From the NCBI GenBank assembly GCA_905182565.1, contig CAJJCB010000017.1:62001-126000 (forward strand): a stretch of 64,000 nucleotides of DNA. The letters run 5' to 3'. The notes beneath the pieces are model-generated. The model saw nothing but the letters and a program-made list of their open reading frames with translations, was not told where the DNA came from and searched no databases. Position 1 is the first letter of the stretch. Each line of letters starts with the position of its first letter. Of this stretch, positions 42,221 to 51,320 are shown one piece after another. The position numbers were made by a program, and so were the translations under genes. This DNA is from Acidimicrobiaceae bacterium (GTDB taxonomy: Bacteria; Actinomycetota; Acidimicrobiia; Acidimicrobiales; Poriferisodalaceae).

Positions 42221-42240
42221 TAATCTAAAAATTTAGATTA
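42221..42240. promoter_or_regulatory. 20-bp palindromic operator candidate
   Basis: TAATCTAAA-AA-TTTAGATTA: two perfect 9-bp arms around two bases, 113 bp before the AtuA-like gene and 126 bp from the divergent hydrolase start. Size and symmetry fit a MarR- or TetR-type dimer site. No regulator gene is adjacent. Confidence 0.5.
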
Positions 42241-42352
42241 AGATGAGAACTTCATTCGGTTTATCGTCGAAACTTGTTTGGCGTCTGCGTTTGATAAGTT
42301 TTGGTGTCTACCGCAGTTAATGTTGGGGTTTTGGAAGGTGGTTCGGGACGAG

Positions 42353-44113
42353 ATGGCAACTAATCCAATAAGAGTGGCGAATTGCAGTGGTTTTTTCGGC
42401 GATCGATTATCAGCTGCAAAAGAGATGGTTGAAGGTGGTCCTATCGATGCGCTGACTGGTGATTGGTTGGCGGAATTAACGATGTTGATCCTTTCCAGGA
42501 TCCAAGCGAAATCCCCAGGAGGTGGCTACGCGCGGACATTTGTGACTCAGATGGAACAAGTGATGGGACAATGTTTGGATAAGGGCATCAAAGTAATAAC
42601 AAACGCTGGTGGCTTGAATCCGGAAGGATGCGCAGACGCTGTTCAACAGGTTGCAGACCGACTGGGCATTGCTCCTAAAATTGCTTATGTTGGTGGTGAT
42701 GATTTATCGAAGAGGCTTACTGACCTTATAGGTTCAGGTAATCGATTTAATCACCTGGACACTGGGGAACCGCTCGGAAAGCTAGCTGATCGAATCGTAA
42801 CTGCTAACGCATATATTGGGTGCTGGGGAATAGTCGAAGCGTTGAATCAAGGCGCTGATATTGTTGTGACGGGTAGAGCTACCGATGCGGCGGTCGTGGC
42901 AGGTCCAGCAGCTTGGCACCACCAATGGAAGCGTAATGATTGGGATGAATTGGCTGGCGCAATCGTGGCAGGCCATGTGATTGAGTGTGGAGCGCAAGCC
43001 ACCGGCGGTAATTATTCATTCTTTACTGAGGTCGAAGATTTAACTTATCCTGGGTTTCCTTGGGCTGAGATACACGCAGACGGAAGCACCGTAATCGGAA
43101 AACATGATGACACAGGTGGGGAAGTCTCAGTAGGAACAATTACCTCTCAACTGTTATATGAAATTCAGAGCGAGAGGTACTTGAACCCTGATGTTGTAAG
43201 TCGCTTCGACACTATCAAGCTGGAGCAGCTTGAAACAAACCGAGTGCTAATAAGTGGGACAAAAGGCGAAGCTGCGCCAGCCGAACTTAAAGTAGCGATG
43301 AACTATCAGGGCGGTTACCGAAATCAAATATCAATAGGTCTGACTGGTCTCGATGTAGAACAGAAGGCGGAGTTAATAGAACGGCAATTTTGGAATAGTT
43401 GCCCATACGAACCCGAAGACTATGAGTCCGTAGTGCGTAAATTCTTACCGACGAATAAGGCTAATCCTGCTACTAACGAGGAAGCTGTAGCGGTATATAA
43501 AATTATCGTCAAGGATCCTGATGAAATAAAAGTTGGACGGGCATTCTCCAACGCCGGTACTGAAATCGGTCTTTGCTCGATTCCTGGCATGTTCGGAACT
43601 GCAGGCGGCCCAGGACCTGGACAACCATTTGGGGTATTTTGGCCAGCGTTAATTGACTCTCAGCTAGTTCCAATGGACGTGGTGGTGAACGGTAAGCGCA
43701 CAGTTGTTGACAGCACCGGTATTATGTCAGCTGTTACTGTGGAGATACCTAAAATCGTGATCCCACAAGTCCCTGTGGGACCGACTAAAGACAGGCCACT
43801 TGGTGTAGTCTTCGGTGCTCGGTCTGGTGACAAGGGTCCGAATGCCAACCTGGGAATCTTTGCAAGATCGCCGGAAGCATACGCCTGGTTAGCTTCATTT
43901 TTGTCGATTGAAAAGCTTCAAGAGTTAATGCCGGAAGCCCGGGACAGACATATTGATAGATATAAGCTTCCAAATATATTGAGTTTAAACTTCATATTTC
44001 ACGGGCTTTTAGAAGAGGGCGTTGCGGCATCAACCCGTCAGGACCCTCAGGCCAAGGCTCTCGGGGAGTACCTGAGGGCTAAGGTCGTACCAATACCAGA
44101 ATCCCTTTTGTAG
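42353..44113 (+). CDS. AtuA-like (DUF1446) acyclic terpene utilisation family protein
   Basis: A 586-residue protein of the AtuA family, required for acyclic terpene (citronellol/geraniol) degradation in Pseudomonas but of unknown activity. Seen: the opening RVANCSGFFGDRLSAAKEMV, GKGIKVITNAGGLNPEGCA-like segment near 75, GADIVVTGRATDAAVVAGPA, and SVGTITSQLLYEIQSERYLNPDV. Residues about 455-580 form the AtuA-like C-terminal domain (PLGVVFGARSGDKGPNANLGI). No atuB-H carboxylase genes follow, but a FAH-family gene converges with it. ATG at 42353 matches the family N-terminus; upstream TTG/ATG starts give no family sequence. Confidence 0.85.
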   Translation: MATNPIRVANCSGFFGDRLSAAKEMVEGGPIDALTGDWLAELTMLILSRIQAKSPGGGYARTFVTQMEQVMGQCLDKGIKVITNAGGLNPEGCADAVQQVADRLGIAPKIAYVGGDDLSKRLTDLIGSGNRFNHLDTGEPLGKLADRIVTANAYIGCWGIVEALNQGADIVVTGRATDAAVVAGPAAWHHQWKRNDWDELAGAIVAGHVIECGAQATGGNYSFFTEVEDLTYPGFPWAEIHADGSTVIGKHDDTGGEVSVGTITSQLLYEIQSERYLNPDVVSRFDTIKLEQLETNRVLISGTKGEAAPAELKVAMNYQGGYRNQISIGLTGLDVEQKAELIERQFWNSCPYEPEDYESVVRKFLPTNKANPATNEEAVAVYKIIVKDPDEIKVGRAFSNAGTEIGLCSIPGMFGTAGGPGPGQPFGVFWPALIDSQLVPMDVVVNGKRTVVDSTGIMSAVTVEIPKIVIPQVPVGPTKDRPLGVVFGARSGDKGPNANLGIFARSPEAYAWLASFLSIEKLQELMPEARDRHIDRYKLPNILSLNFIFHGLLEEGVAASTRQDPQAKALGEYLRAKVVPIPESLL

Positions 44114-44143
44114 ATAAGCGGTGCATTAAAGATGTTGCGACTT

Positions 44144-44995
44144 CTAGATTAGTTGCGTATCTGGCTCTTGCACGCATGTATTGGTAAGGGTCCCGATGCC
44201 TTCAATAGTGATGGATACTTCGTCACCTGGTGCCAACATTCGGGGAGGGTCATAGTAGAGACCAACACCGGCAGGCGTTCCTGTTGCAATCACAGTTCCT
44301 GGTTCTAATGTGAACGCTGTGGAGAGGTGCGAAATGATTTCGTAACAATTGAAAATAAGATCGTTGGTATTCGAGTCCTGGCGTATTTCACCATTTACTC
44401 GAGTGGTCAAGCGCAACGCATGTGGGTCAAGTTCATCTGAGCTGACAAGCCAAGGCCCCATAGGACCGTGCGTGTCCCATGATTTTCCCATAAGCATAGT
44501 TGGGCTTGCCTTTTGCCAATCGCGAACACTTACGTCGTTCATGATCGTAAATCCTGCAATAACTTCATTTGCTCGGCTAACCGGGACATGGCGGCAGCGA
44601 CGTCCAATGACAATAGCGAGTTCTCCCTCGTAATCGACACGGTCCGGGGCAATGTTCGGTATGTGTATCGAGTCACCGTGGCCGACAACGCAGTTGTGAT
44701 GTTTCGTGAACACAACTGGCGTAGTCGGGACTTCACGGCCGCCTTCTTCAGCATGGGCCCGGTAATTCAGACCCACAGCTAATATGGCAGGCGGTGACCC
44801 AACCACGGGTAGGAACTTGGCATCGCTAAGTGCGCTTCTCCGTGAAGTAGGTATCTCAGCTAAGCGACCGTTGTATTCAGTTAGTAAATTTGGTAGGTCG
44901 GTGTGGCTTGTTTCCAGATCAACAAGTTCGTCACCTGCAACCGCTGCTAGGCGTGGTCCAGTGGAACTTTGATATCGAGCAATACGCATTATCAA
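44144..44995 (-). CDS. fumarylacetoacetate hydrolase (FAH) family protein
   Basis: A 283-residue FAH-fold enzyme that cleaves or decarboxylates beta-dicarbonyl/2-keto acids with a divalent metal. Seen: VGLNYRAHAEEGG, PVVFTKHHNCVVGHGDSI, DYEGELAIVIGRR with the metal glutamates, NDVSVRDWQ with the metal aspartate, and the late ATGTPAGVGLYYDP. The set matches ureidoglycolate lyase and 2-hydroxyhepta-2,4-diene isomerase homologues. It may act on products of the neighbouring AtuA-like pathway, but that is inference. Confidence 0.9.
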   Translation of the reverse strand: MIMRIARYQSSTGPRLAAVAGDELVDLETSHTDLPNLLTEYNGRLAEIPTSRRSALSDAKFLPVVGSPPAILAVGLNYRAHAEEGGREVPTTPVVFTKHHNCVVGHGDSIHIPNIAPDRVDYEGELAIVIGRRCRHVPVSRANEVIAGFTIMNDVSVRDWQKASPTMLMGKSWDTHGPMGPWLVSSDELDPHALRLTTRVNGEIRQDSNTNDLIFNCYEIISHLSTAFTLEPGTVIATGTPAGVGLYYDPPRMLAPGDEVSITIEGIGTLTNTCVQEPDTQLI

Positions 44996-45126
44996 ACTTT
45001 AGCGTGCCAAAAAAGGATGTGTAAGCAGAAACCCATCTTGTCGTTTTGCTCTCTCTCTGGCACTCTGTCTAGGAGCGGTTGTTTTCGTGGCTAAGCCGGC
45101 CTTGTCTAAGGAGTGGAATCTCAGCA

Positions 45127-45624
45127 ATGCGTGGTTCGAATGTCAAAGTTAGCTCTATTAGGGAGACTGTCACTGGATTACCTGATGAGCGGATCTTTGA
45201 AGTAATTTTGGAACGTAAGGTTGCGTTAGCAAGACGAACATTGAAGCCGTTGTCCATTGTTTTATTTAAGATTGACCGCTTCACTTCATTTGCTCTCTAT
45301 TTGCAGGAGCAAGCAATGAGGGTTTCATCGCGACTTGTTATTGCAACGCTACGCGACTCAGACACCGTGTGCCACGTTGGGCCGGGTGTGATTGGAGCTA
45401 TCTTAGATGAAACCTCTGAGAGTGGTGCCGTCTGGGCTGCTGATCGTATTCGCCGTGCTGCTCTAGACACTCCAGCACGCGATGTGGTTAGTCTTTCAGC
45501 CGGAGTTGCCTGTTATCCCTCACATTCCATGGATGCAACTGAACTCCTAACTTTAGGCGCCGCCGCATTGGAGAGCGCGCTAGTGCTTGGTCCAAATCGA
45601 ATAGAGGTTGCTACCATTTTTTAG
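45127..45624 (+). CDS. degenerate GGDEF-like domain protein
   Basis: About 165 residues with the diguanylate-cyclase fold pattern: TVTGLPDERIFEVILERKVALARR, LSIVLFKIDRF, then the position of the GG(D/E)EF loop, which here reads HVGPGVIGAIL, and a C-terminal VVSLSAGVACYPSH...ELLTLGAAALESA. The active loop is lost and the Mg2+ aspartate appears as IDRF, so it should not make c-di-GMP; a binding or scaffolding role is possible. ATG at 45127 is chosen; the longer TTG start at 45079 is weaker. It precedes a crotonase gene by 65 bp. Confidence 0.65.
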   Translation: MRGSNVKVSSIRETVTGLPDERIFEVILERKVALARRTLKPLSIVLFKIDRFTSFALYLQEQAMRVSSRLVIATLRDSDTVCHVGPGVIGAILDETSESGAVWAADRIRRAALDTPARDVVSLSAGVACYPSHSMDATELLTLGAAALESALVLGPNRIEVATIF

Positions 45625-45688
45625 CGATGGATATCTTTTGTTTGAGTACACCCAGAGGAGAAACGAGCGATGAATAAGGAGAAGCGAA

Positions 45689-46504
45689 ATGGATGCTGAA
45701 TATGAAAACGTGCTTGTTGATCAGCCGGTTGAAGGAGTCGCAAGGATTCTCCTTAATCGGCCGGAACGTCTTAATGCTCTGACCTATGAACTGGTTAACG
45801 ATATCCATAAAGCGTTAGAACTAGTTGATTCTGATCATGAGACTCGGGCAGTAATCATTACCGGTGCTGGTCGCGGATTTTGCGCTGGTTTAGACCTGAA
45901 CGGATTTGGAGCTATTCCGGGAACAGAAAGCTTTGGGCAACAGCAAAAAGGAATGGCGATTCAGCAATACATTGCTGAATTAGTTCACCACATGCGAGAT
46001 GTTCGACAACCAATAATAGCTGCAGTTAATGGAGCGGCTGCAGGGGGTGGCTTTGCGATCGCCTGTGCTAGTGATATTCGTTATTGCAGTGCCGGAGCTA
46101 AATTTGGAACAGCGTTTGTTCGATTAGGAATATCGGGTTGTGATATCGGCGTTAGTTGGCTGTTGCCGCGACTTATTGGTGCCTCGCGAGCGTGGGAGTT
46201 AATGTTAACTGGTCGCGTTTTCGATGCTGAAGAAGCCGACCGATTGGGTCTAGTTAGCAACATCACTTCGGCTGAAGACTTGTTGCCTCGCTGCTTAGCT
46301 GTGGCAGAAGAAATTAAGTCGAATAGTCCATTCGGTGTTTGGATGACTAAAGAGACCATGTGGTCTAATTTAGAGATATCAAGCTTACGAGCTGGTATTG
46401 ATATTGAGAATAGGACCCAAATTTTGGCAGCAGGGACTGAAGATAGTCGCCAAGCGATGGACTCATTTTTAGCTCACCGCCAGGTCCAATGGAAAAACCG
46501 CTAA
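45689..46504 (+). CDS. enoyl-CoA hydratase/isomerase family protein
   Basis: A 271-residue crotonase close to the gene at 28156: NRPERLNALT, oxyanion loops GRGFCAGLDLNGF and AAVNGAAAGGGFAIACA, and GTAFVRLGISGCDIG. The first catalytic glutamate aligns with Phe; the second is kept (RAWELMLTG). AAGGAG lies ahead of the ATG. A small DUF5522 gene follows after 16 bp, likely in the same transcript. Confidence 0.9.
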   Translation: MDAEYENVLVDQPVEGVARILLNRPERLNALTYELVNDIHKALELVDSDHETRAVIITGAGRGFCAGLDLNGFGAIPGTESFGQQQKGMAIQQYIAELVHHMRDVRQPIIAAVNGAAAGGGFAIACASDIRYCSAGAKFGTAFVRLGISGCDIGVSWLLPRLIGASRAWELMLTGRVFDAEEADRLGLVSNITSAEDLLPRCLAVAEEIKSNSPFGVWMTKETMWSNLEISSLRAGIDIENRTQILAAGTEDSRQAMDSFLAHRQVQWKNR

Positions 46505-46520
46505 CGAAGGTATTGACGTT

Positions 46521-46706
46521 TTGAAAGAGTCAGTTCCGTTGCCTGCAATAGTGGCTGAAGTGCATAGGCAAGCGGTAGAGGCCGGTGAAGATGGTTATAT
46601 CGACCCGCTTACTGGACTCTTTGTGTTCACATCTGGATACCACTTGGGTCGGGGTTATTGTTGTAACTCAAATTGCCGTCACTGTCCGTTCGAGGAGATT
46701 CAGTAA
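46521..46706 (+). CDS. DUF5522-like small cysteine-rich protein
   Basis: A 61-residue protein with the family pattern: GEDGYIDPLTGLFVFTSGYHLGRG followed by CCNSNCRHCPF, four cysteines and a histidine that suggest a small metal site. Related proteins sit beside diverse metabolic genes and have no known function. The start is TTG at 46521. Its 3' end overlaps the convergent gamma-glutamyltransferase gene by 7 bp. Confidence 0.75.
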   Translation: MKESVPLPAIVAEVHRQAVEAGEDGYIDPLTGLFVFTSGYHLGRGYCCNSNCRHCPFEEIQ

Positions 46707-48289
46707 CCAGCCACGCCTCCGGCCAAAGAGCGAGGATCTGAGGCACCTGCGAGCACATTCGCCTGTACATCAATCAAGTGGGCATGGCCAAATGCACTTT
46801 CGTATTCACCTAGGTATTGAATGTCATGCCCAAGCCCTTTAAGCGCTTTGGTATCGACCGTGTTATGTCCCTCTAGTTGCAGCACTAGGTCGCTTGCATT
46901 GGCCCAAGTATGGAATCCGCTTGGGTTAGTGCCAGCAAAGCGCCAGCGTGCTGCAGCTATCGCTTCGCCAGGTTCCTGTCTCGAATGAAGAAGTCGCGCT
47001 AAAAGCTGCAGGACTATTTGAGGTTGACTATCCCCGCCCATGGTCCCTAAAACTGCTCGAATGCTCCCATCAAGTCGTTGCACAAGCGCTGGGGCAAGGG
47101 TATGTGGAGGTCGACGACCAGGACCGTATTCAGCGCAGTGCCCCATCTGGGTAGAAAAACCAAGGCCGCGGTTATGGAGAGAAATTTTACTTTCAGGTAA
47201 AAATTCTAAAGCCCCCCAGCCAGAAGCGTTAGATTGAATTAGCGATACCGCCATTCTATTGCTATCGACTGCGTTCAGGTAGATAGTGTCACCATTGTTG
47301 ATACCAGATCCAATGTCTGACACAGAGTGCTTTGAAATAGCCTCTAATCGTGGGTTGAGTCGCTCGAATGATAAGAGCTCTTCAGGATCAGCGAACTCGT
47401 GAAGTACCTCGGGCCGGTCGTAGCCACTTTGTCGCACAGCCTCAGAAAGCAAATGAGTAAAGAGAGGATCATCTGGATCTTCGGGTAGGTCGAGTTGACT
47501 TGAAATCCAAGCGGCAGCAAGCGTTAAGTAACCTTGAGAGTTCGGGGGAACTGTCCAAATTCTATGCCCCCAAGCCTCAACTGAAATTGGAGTAACCCAG
47601 TCGCTTTGATTTCTCAGGAGATCATCTTCTGAGTATTCGCCGCGCCCAAATTCAACTAGCGATTTCCCTACCGGGCCCTCGTAGAATCCCTGTCTCCCGT
47701 CCTTGGCGATAGCTTCTAAAGTCTTTGCAACTCCGGGTCGAGTTATTAGATCGCCCGCGTTTGGTAATCCGTAGCGCATGTAATCTTCAGTATTAGCCAC
47801 ATTTCTAAGCAGCCGACAGGCAGTCGCGCATTGAGAGGAAATCGGGAATCCATTGAACGCAAGAGATATAGCAGGAGCAAGTACTTTTGCTAAATTTAAG
47901 CTGCCGAGTTCATTATTGATAGTAACCCAGCCATCCACGCACCCAGGCACTGGAATCGAACGTGGATCGTTATGAAACGGCATTTCTAGTAGGCCGTCTC
48001 GACGAAGAGTGTCAGGGTTTGCTCCGCTACCGGCCCTTCCGCTGGCATTAAGCGCTCGCGGAGGCTGCCCATCTTCGAAATGTATTAGGGCCCACAAGTC
48101 ACCACCCATTCCACACATGTGCTGACTCGTCACAGCTAACACCGCAGACGCAGCCACTGCAGCATCAGCGGCATTTCCGCCCTGACGCATGACCTCGATT
48201 CCTGCACCACTAGCTAAATGGTCAATTGAACAAACCATTCCTTGTGGCGCGTGCCTAGTTGCATATGGGGCATTCATGTAGTCAGGCAT
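46700..48289 (-). CDS. gamma-glutamyltransferase family protein
   Basis: A 529-residue Ntn-type enzyme that transfers or hydrolyses gamma-glutamyl groups, often in glutathione or peptide breakdown. Seen: GNAADAAVAASAVLAVTSQHMCGMGGD at the start, Thr335 in NGDTIYLNAVD at the predicted autocleavage site, and the late TMGGDSQPQIVLQLL. No signal peptide is visible, so it is probably cytoplasmic, unlike classical Ggt. It closes a minus-strand operon with the FAD oxidase (12 bp) and GDPD genes. Confidence 0.88.
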   Translation of the reverse strand: MPDYMNAPYATRHAPQGMVCSIDHLASGAGIEVMRQGGNAADAAVAASAVLAVTSQHMCGMGGDLWALIHFEDGQPPRALNASGRAGSGANPDTLRRDGLLEMPFHNDPRSIPVPGCVDGWVTINNELGSLNLAKVLAPAISLAFNGFPISSQCATACRLLRNVANTEDYMRYGLPNAGDLITRPGVAKTLEAIAKDGRQGFYEGPVGKSLVEFGRGEYSEDDLLRNQSDWVTPISVEAWGHRIWTVPPNSQGYLTLAAAWISSQLDLPEDPDDPLFTHLLSEAVRQSGYDRPEVLHEFADPEELLSFERLNPRLEAISKHSVSDIGSGINNGDTIYLNAVDSNRMAVSLIQSNASGWGALEFLPESKISLHNRGLGFSTQMGHCAEYGPGRRPPHTLAPALVQRLDGSIRAVLGTMGGDSQPQIVLQLLARLLHSRQEPGEAIAAARWRFAGTNPSGFHTWANASDLVLQLEGHNTVDTKALKGLGHDIQYLGEYESAFGHAHLIDVQANVLAGASDPRSLAGGVAGY

Positions 48290-48301
48290 AGGGACTTAGG
48301 T

Positions 48302-49681
48302 TTAGTCGCTTAACATGCAGTTAGGGTGCATGATGTTGTTGGGATCTAGCGCCTTCTTTATATTTCTGAAGAATCTTAGTTCATCACTTGTTCTATTTAA
48401 ATGAAGGTAACTTTTTTTGGCGATGCCGATTCCATGTTCTGCTGAGATACTTCCGCCGAGTGATGCAACGTAACCAAGTACCGCCGACTCAACAACGTTG
48501 GATGGCTCACTTCCGTCTATACCGACAACGTTTACGTGAACATTTCCATCACCTAGGTGTCCAAACAGGTAGGTCAACGAATTGGGATCCGCACGCTTTA
48601 CAACTTTGGGAATCTCATCAATGAACTTCTCTAGTCGAGAGAGGCCGATAGTCACATCGAGCTTGTGGGGAGTTCCTGTAACCGCAATTGCCTCCGTGAT
48701 TTGTTCGCGAAATTGCCATAGTTTACTTCGAGATCGGTCATCTGTGGCAACTGCAACATCCAAGATTGTGTCGCCGCAATTTTGTAAAGCCTGCTGAAAT
48801 TCTTCAAATGGATCAGTTCCAGACGCTACTTCAACAAGGAGCCATGCTTTGCCATTCGGGCCAATCGGTATCTGAGCTCCAATATGAGCTGAGACGAGAG
48901 TCATCGCGCTACTAAATATGGCTTCGAGAGCATGCAGCGATGGAAGCTTCTGCCTTAGACGCGTCGACACAGCAACAGCGTCGTGAACGCTCTCAAAAGC
49001 GATCAAGGCGGTAACTTTTTCAGTCAAGCGTGGTCTGAGTCGTAACCTAGCTTTTGTGATAATGGCTAATGTTCCTTCGCTGCCAGCCAGAAGGCTTGGG
49101 AGGTGATATCCGGTATTATCTTTTTCCAAGCCTTCAAGATGTTTGATCACGGTTCCATCCGACATCACAGCTTCAACACCAATTAGTTGTTCTCGCATGG
49201 CGCCGTAACGGAGCACGTTTATGCCACCAGCATTCGTGGCTATCATTCCTCCGATAGTGCAACTATCTCGGGCCGCTAGGTCTACGCCAATTTCAAAATT
49301 GTGGTCCCGAACATGCGCCTGAGTTTGGGCTAAAGTTGCCCCTGCACCCACGGTTACTTGGAGAGCTAGATCATCAACAGGCTCGAGCGTATTCAACCGT
49401 TTCAGTGATAATAAAACTTCTCTGCTCATGGGAATACTGCCGCCGACAAGTCCCGTATTGCCGCCCTGTGGGACGAGAGGAATAGAGTTTCTGTTGAGTA
49501 ACTCGACTACAGAAGCAGTCTCCTCAGTGTTACTAGGTCGTACAACAATTGGCGTTGATCCGACAAACCTCCCCGTCCAATCAACTGAATAGCCCGCGGT
49601 TAGGTCATTCTCAGTGAGAACGTGGTCATGTCCGACGATCTTTCGAAGTTCATTGGCTAATTCTGGAGAGGAGGCAATCAT
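48302..49681 (-). CDS. FAD-linked oxidase, D-2-hydroxyacid dehydrogenase type (GlcD/D2HGDH-like)
   Basis: A 459-residue flavoenzyme of the FAD-linked oxidase C family. Seen: the PCMH FAD-binding core VPQGGNTGLVGGSIP, SCTIGGMIATNAGGINVLRYG, LPSLLAGSEGTLAIITKARLRLRP, and the C-terminal FGHLGDGNVHVNVVG and AEHGIGIAKK with metal-binding histidines. The layout fits D-lactate, D-glycolate or D-2-hydroxyglutarate dehydrogenase acting without its own Fe-S subunit. It is related to, but distinct from, GlcD at 59465. Confidence 0.9.
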   Translation of the reverse strand: MIASSPELANELRKIVGHDHVLTENDLTAGYSVDWTGRFVGSTPIVVRPSNTEETASVVELLNRNSIPLVPQGGNTGLVGGSIPMSREVLLSLKRLNTLEPVDDLALQVTVGAGATLAQTQAHVRDHNFEIGVDLAARDSCTIGGMIATNAGGINVLRYGAMREQLIGVEAVMSDGTVIKHLEGLEKDNTGYHLPSLLAGSEGTLAIITKARLRLRPRLTEKVTALIAFESVHDAVAVSTRLRQKLPSLHALEAIFSSAMTLVSAHIGAQIPIGPNGKAWLLVEVASGTDPFEEFQQALQNCGDTILDVAVATDDRSRSKLWQFREQITEAIAVTGTPHKLDVTIGLSRLEKFIDEIPKVVKRADPNSLTYLFGHLGDGNVHVNVVGIDGSEPSNVVESAVLGYVASLGGSISAEHGIGIAKKSYLHLNRTSDELRFFRNIKKALDPNNIMHPNCMLSD

Positions 49682-49683
49682 GA

Positions 49684-50451
49684 TTAATCTCTTTCCTTTG
49701 GCCAGTCGCCACGGTTTGCTAAGACATCGAGGAGTAGCTGTGGCAGGTCAGTCATAATCCCGTCTACGTTAAGGTCCAGAAGATGAATCATCTCAGCCTC
49801 ATCATCTATGGTCCAGACATGGACAGCTATGTCGAGTTCGTGGCATTCTTCAATGAACTTAGGTGTAGCTAAAGAGATAGGCCCTTGCCTGATCGGAATC
49901 TGTGCGCATTGTGCGCTGAATTTACTTAAAGGTAATCCTGAGGATTTAAGTTTCATGCGAAGAATCTGAAAAGGCCCCATGCTGAGACACACGGCATCAC
50001 CAAATGCTTCTCGGAATGCTTTAAGTCTACGATCAGAAAAAGATCCAATACATACCCGGTCAAGCGCCTTTCCTAAACGTAACTCTTTGATGAGGGGCTC
50101 GACAGCCCCAGTCGATTTTGGATCGATATTGATATTCAACTCTGGAAAGCTACTCATCAAATCACTCAGTCGAACAATTGGCTCTTTTCCATCCACTCGA
50201 GCACTGGAAATCTCGGCCCAGGTCAACTCACTGACAAGTCCAATGGAGTTAGTGACACGATCAAGGCGATCATCGTGAAACGCAATTAGCACACCGTCAC
50301 TTGTTGCATGCACATCAGTCTCTACATACTGGTACCCAAGACTTACAGCGCCTTGAAATGCGGGCATGGTGTTTTCGGGCCAGGTTCCGGCCCCGCCGCG
50401 ATGTGCAATAGGAATCGGGGTCTTAACAGAAAGATACGGATGTCGGTTCAT
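49684..50451 (-). CDS. glycerophosphodiester phosphodiesterase
   Basis: A 255-residue TIM-barrel enzyme that releases glycerol-3-phosphate from lipid headgroups. Seen: IAHRGGAGTWPENTMPAF with the catalytic His, ETDVHATSDGVLIAFHDDRLDRVT with the metal and second catalytic His, LNINIDPKS, and the closing VHVWTIDDEAEMIHLLDLNVDGIMTDLP. No signal peptide is seen, so it is cytoplasmic. It leads the operon with the FAD oxidase (2 bp gap); those enzymes share no obvious pathway. Confidence 0.92.
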   Translation of the reverse strand: MNRHPYLSVKTPIPIAHRGGAGTWPENTMPAFQGAVSLGYQYVETDVHATSDGVLIAFHDDRLDRVTNSIGLVSELTWAEISSARVDGKEPIVRLSDLMSSFPELNINIDPKSTGAVEPLIKELRLGKALDRVCIGSFSDRRLKAFREAFGDAVCLSMGPFQILRMKLKSSGLPLSKFSAQCAQIPIRQGPISLATPKFIEECHELDIAVHVWTIDDEAEMIHLLDLNVDGIMTDLPQLLLDVLANRGDWPKERD

Positions 50452-50511
50452 AGTTGACTATCTTTTTTGGTTCGATCTAACATGATCTATTCCGAGTAAC
50501 ATTTGAGATTA

Positions 50512-51300
50512 ATGGATTCTACAAGTAATAATCTAGACGTTTTTCGTGATGCGGTGGATGCTAATCCTTTTAGGCTAGATATAGCCGCCTTTGCTATCTC
50601 GTCCTACGCCGGCGAGAATTCATTAGATATAGCTGAGGAGCTCATTCGGTTAGATGACCTAGCAGCATTAGTTACAGAACCAACGCTAGACGGGGTGTTC
50701 CGGACCCTTTGCCATGAGCAGGGTTTCAGAGGAGCGCAGACTAACTATTACGATGTTGAAAATAGTTATTTGGATCTAGTGATCGATCGGCGATGTGGAA
50801 TTCCGATAACTCTTTCTGTGCTTTTACTGGAAGTTGGACGGCGTGTTGGTGTGCCTCTATTTGGTGTAGGGATGCCAGGTCATTTTTTGGTAGGCGATCG
50901 AGTTGACAGAAACGTTTTCATTGATTTGTTTAATGGGGCTGTGCTCGATAGATACAAAGCTCAAGAGCTGTTTCATTCGATGAATCCGGATGTACCGTTT
51001 CAAGAGAATTATTTGGATGAGACTCCCACCGAGAGCATTGTTCTGCGAATGCTTAATAATTTGCGAATGATTGCCTATCGAAATAATAAAGCTAAGACTT
51101 TAATCAAGATATTAGAACTTATGATCCTCTTGGAGGACTGCCCGCTTGATGAGTTCTTTAAGTTGGCCTCGGCGCTAGAAGCAGTTGGTCGAATTGAGGA
51201 CGCTGCGCGATACTTAGAGAGCGCTGCTCTGCGATTCGGAGGAAGTGATGGAGATGAGCTCCGAGCCCAAGTTACGCGACTTTGGGCTCGTTTGAACTAA
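50512..51300 (+). CDS. SirB1/transglutaminase-like family protein
   Basis: A 262-residue protein of the SirB1 (transglutaminase-like plus TPR) group. Seen: RRCGIPITLSVLLLEVGRRVGVPLFGVGMPGHFLVGDR, the family core, with the helical repeat region at about 180-262 (EDCPLDEFFKLASALEAVGRIEDAARY). The catalytic Cys of true transglutaminases aligns with Cys in RRCGIP, so activity cannot be ruled out, but the family has no proven reaction. ATG at 50512 is preferred to the TTG at 50503. It diverges from the GDPD gene. Confidence 0.8.
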   Translation: MDSTSNNLDVFRDAVDANPFRLDIAAFAISSYAGENSLDIAEELIRLDDLAALVTEPTLDGVFRTLCHEQGFRGAQTNYYDVENSYLDLVIDRRCGIPITLSVLLLEVGRRVGVPLFGVGMPGHFLVGDRVDRNVFIDLFNGAVLDRYKAQELFHSMNPDVPFQENYLDETPTESIVLRMLNNLRMIAYRNNKAKTLIKILELMILLEDCPLDEFFKLASALEAVGRIEDAARYLESAALRFGGSDGDELRAQVTRLWARLN

Positions 51301-51320
51301 CAAGTAAATAAGGACTGTTG

